This document shows, in pieces, positions 45,411 through 56,400 of a stretch of DNA of 64,000 nucleotides (its first letter is position 1; the number at the start of each line of letters is the position of its first letter). Made by a program: the position numbers and the translations under genes. Under the pieces are notes generated by a model. It was not told the DNA's origin and made no database searches. It was given only the letters and a program-made list of their open reading frames with translations. The stretch comes from Pteria penguin (lineage: Eukaryota; Mollusca; Bivalvia; Pterioida; Pteriidae), in NCBI GenBank assembly GCA_035048485.1, contig CM068580.1, positions 40,785,585-40,849,584 on the forward strand, written 5' to 3'.

Positions 45411-45631
45411 TTTTGGACTTTGGTGCCGCCGGGGGCATTAGTGTTACTTAAACACAGCTTGTTAAAAGATTAAGTTGTAGTTATGCATATGGGTTTTTAA
45501 TTGGGATCTGGCTTCTGGGGTAGGGAAAAATGGACAAGGTAAAAAAAAATCTTGTCCACGCTTCCTGTTAAACAAGACAGAAACGTATGATTTCATGGTA
45601 GCATATGAAAGGTCTGACTTGAAGTTATGCA

Positions 45632-46100
45632 CCTACTGTCCGCGCCACTCCTTTTGTAAACCGAAAAATCTGGATTTTCACTTATTTATCTTTAAAATAG
45701 ATTTACAAAATTAATATCAATCGACAGATCTTGTTTAGTCGTAACTTTTGATGTATGTCATATGTTTCTACGAAGAAGTATTCGTATTTCATAGGGAAAA
45801 AATCATTTTAGATAGGGCGTTTTCTATGTTAATTTTGACGTGACGTCGCCGATGTTTAACATTGAGTCTATGGGAAACTTGGCGACGTCACGTCAAAATT
45901 TAACATGGAAATCGCCCTATCTAAAATTGATTTTTTTCTATAAAATATGAACGCTTCTTCATACAAACATATAGCATACACCAAAAGTTACGACTAAACA
46001 AGATCTATCGAATGGTTTTGCCTTTTTGAAATTATTCTGAAGATGAATAACTGAAAATCCAGATTTTCCAGTTTCTAGAGTGAGTGGCGCGGACAGTAGG
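45632..46100. mobile_element. 469-bp foldback with 220-bp arms
   Basis: The left arm (45632-45850) and right arm (45881-46100) are about 85-90% complementary. The tips CCTACTGTCCGCGCCACTC and GAGTGGCGCGGACAGTAGG match exactly. The innermost 14 bp around GACGTGACGTCGCC also match, and the loop is 30 bp. It is inserted within a diverged copy of the satellite-like unit: an uninterrupted equivalent is at 46215-46265. No protein is encoded. Confidence 0.88.
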
Positions 46101-46334
46101 TTTAAACTGCGGGTCTGGTCCCAGGAGTAGGGACGGAGTGAAATCTCTTCTCTGTGTCTTTATCAGTGAAGGGTACATAATTTTACAGATGATTTGATGT
46201 GGGAAAGGGTCTAACTTGAAGTTTTGCACATGGGTTTTAAACTTCGGTCGGGCCGCTGGAATAGGGAATGGTGTCAACATTAGGGCGTATAATGCACTTC
46301 TTTCGTGGTGTCATGTTCTTTAAAATAAAAAAAA

Positions 46335-46605
46335 GCCGGTGCAGCTCAGTGGATAAGGTGCTTGGCTCATGACTGAGAGGTCCCGGGTTCGACTCCCGCC
46401 CTGGGCGCACCGGTGTTCTGTCTTTCGAATGAGACAGTAAAAACAGAGGTCCCGTGTCACGATAGGCGTGGCATGTAAAAGATCCCTTACTGCTTCGGAT
46501 GGGTCTGTTGCAAAGGTCTAAATTTCTATGCAATGCATCAGGCAGATGCCGTAATCATATACGTGAAATAATCGTTGAGTGACGTAAAACAATAATCAAT
46601 CGATA
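46335..46605 (+). mobile_element. SINE (family 1), near full length
   Basis: GCCGGTGCAGCTCAGTGGAT, a B box CGGGTTCGACTCCCGCC, body GGCGTGGCATGTAAAAGATC, and the tail GTGACGTAAAACAATAATC. All expected segments are present in order. A possible imperfect flanking repeat is too A-rich to trust. Confidence 0.85.
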
Positions 46606-46710
46606 AATTATAGATAAAGAAAGATTTTTATACGCCTGCATTATGCCATACCGCTGTCGTCTGTCCCTCCGTCTGTCTGTCTGTCCGTCCGTCCGTCCAT
46701 CCATCCATCC

Positions 46711-47375
46711 TTGTCCGGGCTTCTACTCCTTAACTAAAGGGGGAACAGAACTTTTAATGGTGTCATATGAAAGGATGTGGCTTGTAGTTGTGCATGTGGG
46801 TTTCAAAATTAGGGTCAGACCCCTGGGGTGGGGGAAAATGGGCGGGGTCAGAAAAGCTTGTCCGAGTTTCTCCTCTTTAACTAAAGGGGTAACAAAACTT
46901 TTGATGGAGTAATATGAAAGGGTGTGGCTTGTAGTGGTGTATGTGGGTTTCAAAGTTGGAGTCAGGCCCCTGGGGTGGGGGAAAATGGGCAGCGTCGGAA
47001 AAGCTTGTCCTGCCTTCTCCTCCTTAACTGAAAAAGGAACAAAACTTTTGATGGTGTCATATGAAAGGATGTGGCTTGTAGTTGTGCATGTGGGTTTCAA
47101 AGCTGGGGTCAGGCCCCTGGAGTGGGGGAAAATAGGTGAGGTCGGAAAAGCTTGTCCGGGCTTCTCCTCCTTAACTAAAGGGGGAACAAAACTTTTGATG
47201 GTGTCATATGAAAGGTCGTGGCTTGTAGTGGTGTATGTGGGTTTCAAAGTTGGAGTCAGGCCCCTGGGGTGGGGGAAAATGGGCAGCGTCGGAAAGGTTT
47301 TCCGGGCTTCTACTCCTTAACTAAAGGGGGAACATAACTTTTAATGGTGTCATATGAAAGGATGTGGCTTGTAGA
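46711..47375. repeat. 147-bp tandem satellite, about 4.5 copies
   Basis: Unit starts (TTGTCCGGGCTTCT and variants) fall at 46711, 46858, 47005, 47152 and 47298. Units are about 90% identical and each contains AACTAAAGGGGGAAC, GTGTCATATGAAAGG and CCCCTGGGGTGGGGG. A CTGTCCGTCC microsatellite precedes them. Because 147 is divisible by three, long open frames appear on both strands, but they are artefacts. Diverged relatives lie at 45470-45630 and 46101-46280. Confidence 0.93.
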
Positions 47376-47945
47376 CCATATTTAAACATGATGCAAGCGT
47401 ATCATCCCCGTACTATAACTCGTGTTTGTTATATAGTAGGGGGATATACATGTATCTCTTTTATTTCCTTTGTGTAATGTAGCCCCTGAGATCTGTGTTC
47501 TTTAATATAAAGAATAAGGGTACAGTAGTAGGAGATATAGCTGCACTCTAAATGACATTGGACATACACGTATTAAGATTGAAAAAAGCCCTTTCAACTA
47601 CTTAAAATGCATTACCACCTCTATATCTGTATAATTTAATGAAAAGAAATCTTCTGGTATCCTGTTCTTTACAGTATTATATTCTTATACTTATTTACAT
47701 CGGCTAATGTATTGTATTGTTTATTAATCGTATGCATTTCTGCACATATATATACATGTAATACATATATAACAACAGCAATATAATATAAATCAGACAT
47801 AGTCAGAGAGTGAGATAATAATTGATAATGAAGATGTAGCTAATACAATGTGTTTTCTAATAATAAAAACATGTTTTATATATTTTCCTAAGTTACATAG
47901 TTCTTTTACATTTTCTGTGCATAAAAGTTGAATTAATTTAAAGAC
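47376..47945. other. No gene recognised
   Basis: AT-rich DNA between the satellite and the 3' end of the LINE. Confidence 0.5.
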
Positions 47946-47952
47946 GGAGGGC

Positions 47953-50900
47953 CTAACATAATAGTATTTTTTTCAAAAACTGTTGTCTTAAATGAACATA
48001 GTGGGGACATTTAAGAATAAAATGGTACTCATCTTCAATATCTGAAGTACACAAAGGACATAAACGTCTCTCTAAAGGAATTTTCTTATATCGACCAGTT
48101 TCTATCGTCAGACAATGTGATGACACTCTCAATTTACAAATCAGTTTCTTATACAATGTATAGCGTTTCAAAAGTTTCAAAAAATAAGACTGTAAGGTAC
48201 ACTTGTCAACAAGATGTCTATAGATTGAACATTTTGAAGAAGAATTTATGTCAGAAAATAACGATTGCTTATTGTCAATGGTTAAATAAACGTTGTTTGA
48301 CAATTGCAGTAATATATTGTGCGTTTTCTATATTTTGGATTGTCCATAACTCCAACAAGCCTAAACTAGACAATAGTTGTTTTACATTAGCGACCCAATT
48401 CTTGCAATTACTCTTTTGCAAACATTCATTATACATTGTCTCACAGCAAGCAGCTAAAATACAATTTCCTGTATCTAAAAGTTTGATCCAATATTTTAAA
48501 ATACGATTTTTACGAATACATTCTAATGGCAATCTACCAAGTTCAAAATAAATAACAGCATTTGGCGTCGATTTCTTCACACCCAGCACATTTTTACAGA
48601 AATCAAGATGAACCTTTTCGATATCTGGTGCTGAGTGAAATCCCCATACTTCACATCCATAATATGCTACACTACCAACATATGTGTCAAAGAGAGACAA
48701 TAATGTAACAAAATTGAGATTCATGTCGTAACATTTTCTTTTAAGAGCAAAATGGGCTTTCTTGCATTGTAGTGATAGTTGTTTTTGAGTAATATGAAAT
48801 TTTCCATTATAATTCAGTAAAAGGCCAAGGTAACAAAATTTATCAACAGTTTCAATTTTTCTTTCATATAAAACCATACATCTTCAGAACGTAAAGATCC
48901 TCCATTTCTAAATACCATTATTTTTGTTTTATCAACATTTACACTTAAAGACCATTTATTTGTATATGATTCTAACGAGTTCAATAATGAGTAAACCGGA
49001 AGCCGTTTCTGATAAAATTACCATATCATCTGCATACATGAGTAAAAAGAGAGATAACTCTTGCAATTCTACATATGGCATACCATTAAGTATAAATTCA
49101 ATTTCACAGTCATTGACATACATAGAGTACAGCAGAGGAGAAATTATTTCCCCTTGTAATACGCCGATTTTGTTGACAAAGAAGTCAGAAATTTTACCAT
49201 TCAATAAAACACTTGATTTGACATTATTGTATAATGACCTAATGATTCTCAGAGGTTTCCCTCTTATACCCAACGTTGATATTTTTTGCCACATCTTAAT
49301 ACGATCAACAGAATCGAAGGCACGCTTGAAGTCGATAAAACAGCAATACAATCTTTTTTTGCTTGACAAATACTTATTAGCAATGGTTTCTAGAGCAAAT
49401 ATGGCATCTGTAGTACTGTGAGATGGTCTATAGCCAAATTGGGCATCAGTAAGTATATTATTGCTCTCAGCCCAAGAAATTAAACGTCTGTTAATAATAG
49501 AAGTGAATAGTTTTGTCATACAGCTTATTAGACTTATGCCTCTGTAATTTCCAGGGTTAGTAGTATCACCTTTTTTGTATACAGGAATGATGAGAGCTTC
49601 ACATAAAATACAAGGAAAATAACCAGTGTCATACATTGCGTTGAATATGGTATACAATAATGGTACTAAAGTGTCTTTGAATTTGATGAAATATTCATTA
49701 ATTATGCCGTCAAGACCATGACTTTTACCAGCCTTAAGGCCTTTAATTGCATCGGAAATTTCTTTTTCACTAATTGATGTATCTAGTTCTTCAAAAACAA
49801 CTTCATTTACATTAGTATCAATATTATCTGCAGTAATGGTACATGTACCAGCAAGAGATTTAAAATGATCATGTAAAGCTTCTTAATTTACATTAACTTT
49901 GTTAATCTTTTTCCGTGAAAATTTGGAGTAAAATAGCTTCGGGTTTGATTTTCTGATAGATTCGAGCATATTGCCTTCTTCAAAAATATATTTTCTCTTT
50001 AACTTCTGTTCAAAAACTTTGTATTGCTTTTTACATGTATTGAATATTACATGATTTTCGACCGTTTTGTTCTTATTAAAATCAGACAGCGCTTTTCTAT
50101 AAACAATATATAAGCGTTTACACTCTTGATTAAACCATGGTTGATCTTTTTTATTAAGTATGTTAACCTTGCTAACTGTACCAGAACATTCGTGGATGGG
50201 TGATTTATGAAAATCAGACATAAGTTTACTTAATTCGTGAACAAACCCATTAACACAATTTTCTAAACCCTGATTAATCGACAGATCATTGTTATCTATG
50301 TAACTCTGCAAACAATGTATGTTTTCTTTTAAACAGGATTTACTGTCATTTTCAAATTCATCTTTCCAACGAAATTTAACATAATCTTTACTATTGGCAT
50401 TGCAATCAAAATTTACCTCTTGACAAGTGGGAATAACAGATTTCAATTTAAGTTCAATGTGCAATGGAGCATGATCAGAGTATGTGTTAAAATTACTGAC
50501 TATAAATTTATCAAACAAAGGGAAAGTATCTGGCGTTATAAGTATATAATCAATGACACTGCATCCATTTGCTCCACAGTAGGTGAAGTCATTAGCCATA
50601 TTATCCACATGTCTACCATTTAAAATACGTAGACCGCTTTCTATACACAATTGCAATAACTTCAACCCGTAGGCGTTTACCGTTTTATCTGGACATATAC
50701 GCTCTTGTAATATATCATCTCCAGTATAATTACACAAGGGTGTTAATTGACATGAAATGCGGTCATGCATGTGATCATGATCAATAAAATCATTTGCTAC
50801 AGAACACCTACTATTCAGATCTCCGATTACAATAACTTTACCTTTCTCAAAAAACTCTGCAATTTGATTCTCTAATTCATAAAAAATATCACAATTATAA

Positions 50901-51290
50901 AGTCTGAAAAAAGAAGATTTATCAGGTGGGATATAGGTACAACAAATATATACATTTTCACCACTAGGGTTGACTATCCCTTCAACGTTGATCCAAATAA
51001 TAGTATCAAAATAAACATTTATGATATGTATATGGTTTTGGAGTGATTCACGAATACACAATGCTATGCCACCCCCTTGTTTCGATTTTGCGAGAGACCT
51101 CGGTATAAATTTACATATGAAACCTGGAATTGTGAAGTTAAAATCATTTTCAATCCAACATTCTGATAAAAATACAACATCATATGTACAAATATAATTT
51201 AGAAAGACACGATCGTGCACCATGTTCTAATGCACCATTAATGTTCCAACTAAGGAGTTTAAGGGAAAAGTCATTATTCTCTTGTCCCTG
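47953..51290 (-). pseudogene. LINE ORF2: endonuclease-reverse transcriptase
   Basis: The frame begins near 51290 with LKLLSWNINGALE (endonuclease start). It is frameshifted near 51230 into a 446-codon endonuclease block, with DVVFLSECW, the VIVIGDLNSR metal/catalytic region and YSDHAPLHIEL. A single TAA (49883-49885) stops it; the same frame continues into the RT. RT motifs are GNYRGISLISCMTKLF, AQFGYRPSHSTTDAI, CCFIDFKRAFDSVDR, GVLQGEIISPLLYSMYVND and YADDMVIL (about 49030). Frameshifts near 49000 and 48870 lead to YLGLLLNYNGKF and ELGRLPLECIRKNRILKY. Another near 48290 leads to a C-terminal CX2CX8HX4C motif (CPLCTSDIEDEYHF). All catalytic motifs survive, but the frame is broken at least five times. 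Confidence 0.88.
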
Positions 51291-51305
51291 CTCCTCCTGT
51301 CTTTC

Positions 51306-52371
51306 CTAGCTTGAGTCTACCCTAGGTCGTTTCCGTTCCTGTCGCTGAGCAGGTGACTGGGCGGATGGACGCACGGGTTCGGACCTGGATGCACCAGCGG
51401 GGAGCTCTGGGGGTTCATACTCCACCCCGTTGATATAAAGTCTATCTTTCACTAGAGTAGCTCTGTCTCCACTGTTGCGGGCATCGCGCATGACGGGATA
51501 AAGGGCCTTTCTTCGCTGCTCGATCTCAGCCGGGAACTGCTCCTGTATATAATAACTAGTACCCCTGAGCGACTTCGGGGCCTGTCTCTTCACTAGCTCT
51601 CTATCCTTGAATTTCGAGAATTTGGCCACAATGGGACGTGGTCGAGCATTCCTATTGGTTGGCCTTCGTCCGACTCTATGAACTCGTTCGAAGTCGATTG
51701 TTTTGCGAATATGCATTTCGTCCCGCATAAAAACACGCACTACCTCCTCACAGTTCTCGCCCTCCTCCTCATGGATTCCAATAAATAGTAATTAAGTGGT
51801 CTGTCATTGACCTGCATTTTAGGTCAAGTATATCTTCTAGTATCTCGTCTCGTGACTCTAAGAGATCATCGGTCATTTTTTTCACATCAACAAACTTCCG
51901 ATCAACATTGTCTTCATAGTTTTTCACATTCACCTCTTTTATTTCCTTTTGAATATCGGTTGTGGATTTGGAAACATCGTCAAATATATTACTCATACCT
52001 TCTATACTTCTTTCAAATTCAACATGGTTCTTCTTAATTTCCTTCAGCTCATTCTGCATGCTCGTGACCGTTGTTTCACATTTTGATACTTTACTTTCCA
52101 CGATATCAAGCCGTTTCACTATCCGCTCTATGTTTGTCATCCTTTCATCCAGAATATCAAATCTGTTTAATTTCTGGTCAATTATCTTTAATAAATCGTA
52201 CACTTTATGCTTATCTGGATCAAATTCACTTTTTTCACTATTCACAATAGATAAACTCGCCTGCACAATATCTGAGGTTTCGCACATTGAAACATTGGCC
52301 ATTGTACGAGGTCGTGGACAACAATTATCGCGTTGAAAAGTAATCACCGTCAACACATGAACCAAATACAC
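51306..52371 (-). pseudogene. LINE ORF1: L1-type RNA-binding protein
   Basis: The first block (52371-51769) is a charged, heptad-rich segment (FDILDERMTNIERIVKRLDI, VESKVSKCETTV) predicted to be a coiled coil. It ends at SMTDHLI. A one-base shift near 51775 leads to an FIGIHEEEGENCEEVV segment and then the second block (51740-51306), which has RVHRVGRRP, RPRPIVAKFSKFKDRE, LRGTSYYIQEQFPAEI and RRKALYP. These are the RRM and C-terminal-domain signatures of L1 ORF1p, a trimeric RNA-binding chaperone. Frame breakage makes this copy inactive. Confidence 0.85.
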
Positions 52372-52614
52372 AATATAGTTTCCTTAATATTCACACAAGA
52401 TGATCCGTAAAAGCCTTGAATATTACCGTGGAAATATTCTTGCGAGTGTTCCTGTCATTTTAATGGTATTTTTGTATGAAAATGTCGTAAAAATCCGTGT
52501 AAAATTGCTAATATATCGGAGCTAACAAATTCGTGTCTATCTTCGTCTCTGACTAGTGTTCACGTCATCACCCTCATCAAGGACTTATAAACAAGATTTG
52601 TTTATGGGTCCTTG

Positions 52615-52807
52615 CCCTCATTAAGGACAGGCTTTGTGTAGTGGTTATAAGCGCTTGGCTTGTGGCGCCGACGATCCGGGTTCGATTCCCGGGTTTCTCC
52701 ACTACGTTTAAGAGGTTAGTAACCTCCTGCTTCCATGTCGCGATATAACTGAAATATTGTTGAAAGCGACGTAAAACATCAATCAACCAACCAAGCAACC
52801 CTCATTA
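52615..52807 (+). mobile_element. SINE (family 2) with 9-bp target duplication
   Basis: tRNA-like head with GTGTAGTGGTTATAAGCGC (A box) and CGGGTTCGATTCCCGG (B box), body ending CATGTCGCGATATAACTG, and tail AATCAACCAACCAA. CCCTCATTA flanks it at 52615-52623 and 52799-52807. Confidence 0.9.
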
Positions 52808-52933
52808 GTCCAACACAAAATCCAACTAAAACAAGTAGGCCCTATGCTAATACAAAGAAGTCTCCTTGTCAACCTTTATTTTAAGATGGTGATATTATTT
52901 TCTACTAACCATCTCCATCCCCCATTGCAACCT

Positions 52934-53130
52934 TGTAACACTAATAGGGGCGGGTTTGGTGTAGTGGTTATCAGCGCTTGGCTTGCGGCGCCGACGATCC
53001 GGGTTCGATTTCTGGGTTGCGCCACTATGTTTAAGAGGTTGGTTACCTCCTGCTTCCATGTCGCGATATAACTGAAAAATTGTTGAAAGCGACGTAAAAC
53101 ACCAATCAACCAACCAACTGTAACACTAAT
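52934..53130 (+). mobile_element. SINE (family 2) with exact 12-bp target duplication
   Basis: The body is 52946-53118, about 93% identical to the copy 140 bp upstream. TGTAACACTAAT is present exactly at 52934-52945 and 53119-53130. Intact pol III boxes and duplications mark a recent insertion. Confidence 0.93.
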
Positions 53131-53369
53131 TAATTAAAACATTTTCATAATCACTTATAATGTCTTATCTCATTAATTGCCCGAAGTTTTTGTCATAAGT
53201 GTGTACCATAGAGGGTGAAATTGTTAACATTTTCCAGAAAAAAATTCGCATGTTAAAAAAGCCCCCCCCCCTCCCCCCAACTTGCGGTTGCTATGCCTAT
53301 GATCTAACCATTGAGCTATCCGGGCCCCATATATAATTTTCGGGTTCGAGATCCGTTTCTATTGAATAG

Positions 53370-53409
53370 CAATATGGCTGCGCCCATGCGATATGTTTCA
53401 TCATTTTAA
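53370..53409 (+). promoter_or_regulatory. Putative PIGG promoter/5' leader: YY1-like site and short uORF
   Basis: CAATATGGCTGCG (53370-53382) matches the YY1 CAAnATGGC consensus that is frequent at starts of housekeeping genes. Its ATG (53374) opens an 11-codon upstream frame that ends at TAA 53407-53409, 69 bp before the PIGG start. If transcribed, this would be an upstream ORF. The transcription start is not located. Confidence 0.4.
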
Positions 53410-53478
53410 TAATATTTTGTTTTATATATTAGATGTGCTGTCACACCATCATTTATATTAATACCTTTATATTGAACA

Positions 53479-56400
53479 ATGTATATGTCGATACGCATCA
53501 TATTTTATTTAAATTTGTTGTTAATCTGTTCACTTACGATGTTCCTGACTTGTTATTTTCCGACGAAAAAACAAGTGTATGTCCATAATGATAGTATTTC
53601 TAGTACGAACTTCTCATCTGCTCGCTTACCAAGACAGTATGATAAAATCATCCTAATGGTTATAGATGCATTAAGGGTAGATTTTGTATTGGAGGCGACT
53701 TCTCCGATGAAATTTACAAGATGGCTTCTTGACAGAAATGGAAGTTATGCATTTGTTGGAAAAGTACATCCACCTACTGTGACTTTACCAAGAATAAAGG
53801 TACAAACTTATTGTGACAACTAAAGAGAACCACAATAGCTTTATGTTAATTGGAGATTTTTGTGTATATTGTTTAAAGAATTAAATCACTGATCAATGTT
53901 ATCTGACATAGTTACACCTGTAGCAAAAGTTCAGCTCAGCTGCCTCTCAGAGAGACAGCCAAACCAGTCTAACACTGTAACTGTAACCAATCTGTATGCT
54001 GCTTCAGTTGTTGCTTAGATAAAGTATTGCATTTGTTCTGTTTGTCTCCTATATGGTTGTTATTTCTGATATATTATTCTCTCAAAGCAGTAACTATATC
54101 TGTATGCATTGATTTGTTTCACTACATACTCTTGATATTGAAACGTTTAATACTCATTTAGATATAGTTATTTTTTCTTTTGTGAACTTTAATAAAACAT
54201 ATAGTATTATATGTCTGAATAACTACTTATTTCAATGCAGGCATTAACAACTGGCAGTATACCTGGGTTTGTCGATGTTATTCTTAATTTTGGATCAAGC
54301 TCTCTCCAGGAAGACAATATCATCGATCAGATGAGGAGCAATAATCATACAGTAACTTTTTATGGTGATGACACATGGTTGAAGTTGTTTCCTGATCATT
54401 TTACACGCAAGGATGGGACATCTTCATTCTTTGTCACAGACTACACTGAAGTGAGTTCGTCAATGACATTGAATTAAAAGTCATTGTGTTACAGAGTTTA
54501 CTAGTAGCCAAACCTCACAAGTCATAATGGATCTTATTTGTAACTACATATATTGTTCTATGATGGAAATTATTTGTAGCTACATGCTCTGTGTGTGGTT
54601 TAAAATTATTATGTTTTGTACATTGAATTGAGCTTCTTCTTAAATGTTTGAGGACTGAAATACCTTATGAGTGTTCCTGTGCTTCCTCATCTGTCATCTG
54701 TTAGCTTTCCTTTATTATCACTAATCCTCTTAAATGATAAAATCTAGAGATATAGGATTTTAAATAGATTATTAGGTATGACATATAGTTGATCCTTAGT
54801 AAAGTCCAGCACCTCCAAGTAGTAAAATGGTAGGCATCAAGACATATAGAACATGTGCATATAGCTCCCCACCTTTCTGGCAAATCATATAATGATTATT
54901 TCAGTAAATTATGTGACATTAATTTTGAACCTCTAGCTGTGCTTTGACCAGGGTTGGCACTCCCGTTCCCCACATACGATTTGCATTTCCTTCCCAGGAC
55001 TCTGCTGAATCACTTGTTCAGATGAAATCATTCATGAAGATGTAGCAGCTTTTTAAGATTCACTGTGTTACTGATATGTATTCTCATTCATTATGCATTG
55101 TTTCATTCACTGTACAGAAAGTTTTATTCACAATGTTTGTAACTTTATGCATTGTAAATAGAACCTCTCATCTTTATACTTTAGCATATTTATGTCACTT
55201 GTATATTAGGTAGATGACAATGTTACCAGGCATCTTGATAAGGAATTAGAGGAAGGTAACTTTGATGTTATGATCCTACATTATCTTGGGTTAGACCATA
55301 TAGGGCATATGGCTGGACCAAGCAGTCCTCTTGTTGTACCAAAGCTGCAGGAGATGGATAGAATCATACAGAAAATTTTCCAAGGATTAAAACAGGTACA
55401 TTGTATTCAGTGATTTAACTTACTTAGTCAGTGTCATGCTGGGCTTTAAAACAGAAAGGTCAGGGGTCAGGGGTTAGAACACCATAAATGACTTGTCGGT
55501 TTTCAGTGTTTCGGAGGAGATAGAAAATGCAATGGTTCTGTTTCATAGTGATTACATGCCAAAGATTCTGTAAAACGTCACTGGGTACGCAGGTTTGCTG
55601 TTTTCCTGACCTGCATCAAGAAATGTATGTAGCTAGGAACTTTTTTCAAGTTTCGTATTTACATGTTTTGTTTTCACTGCTCTAGAAGTCACCTATTTTT
55701 AAAATAAAACCTCACAAGAAGTGAAACAAACTGTGTTTTGTCATCAATAAATTACACTGAAACAAAAACAACTGAAAACCTCATGGTTTCCACTTTTGCA
55801 AAAAAAAACAAAACAAAAAAAAAATTCTGGAAAATTGCAATACAAAATTCAATCATTATCATTTACACTGGCCATTTGGTAAGCAGCAAATGGATGGTTC
55901 TTTCATCTTTCATCTTCAAATGAAATATCTTTGACATGTTGTGGCCTATTTGTACATGTTGTTTACTTGATACAATATAAAGTTTATTGCTTTTCTCTAC
56001 AATTCTCTACCAAGTACAATTAATTGCATAGTTTCAATTGTCCACAAACTTGAAACTTCACCCTCAAATGCTATTATATTTCATTTTATAAAATTATGAT
56101 GTGCTTTTATGTGAAATTATTGCCCTCATTTATATGTGATTGGTGTCCTTGAATAATAGCTATATTTAGAGCTTTTTAAACAGTTTTGAACCTGTTTTCA
56201 GTTAGATGATGGAAAGGCAAACTTGTTGGTGATATGTGGAGATCATGGTATGAGTGACCAGGGAGGACATGGGGGAGCCTCACACAGTGAAACTCATGTA
56301 CCTATCCTGTTTTTCTCCACACAGATGGATGCAGGTAAAATGAGATGATAAGTCTTAGTACATTTTGTTTGTTTCATTGTTTCATTTCCACTAAAGTGCA

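Larger units (their letters stand above)
47946..52480 (-). mobile_element. LINE (non-LTR retrotransposon), nearly full length, disabled
   Basis: On the minus strand, ORF1 (52371-51306) precedes ORF2 (about 51290-47953), giving the two-ORF layout of L1-like and related LINEs. There are no LTRs. ORF1 is an L1-ORF1p-type RNA-binding protein. ORF2 has an apurinic-type endonuclease, reverse transcriptase and a terminal Cys/His motif. The damage is modest (a few frameshifts and one stop), so the insertion is not very old. The 5' and 3' limits are approximate. I cannot name the clade. A related fragment is at 8500-9420. Confidence 0.88.

Noticed and set aside
46723..47320. Long open frames on both strands (174 and 132 codons)
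   Set aside because: They follow the 147-bp satellite, whose unit is a multiple of three; the peptides simply repeat every 49 residues.
51807..52336. Plus-strand frames of 76 and 124 codons
   Set aside because: Antisense shadows of LINE ORF1.
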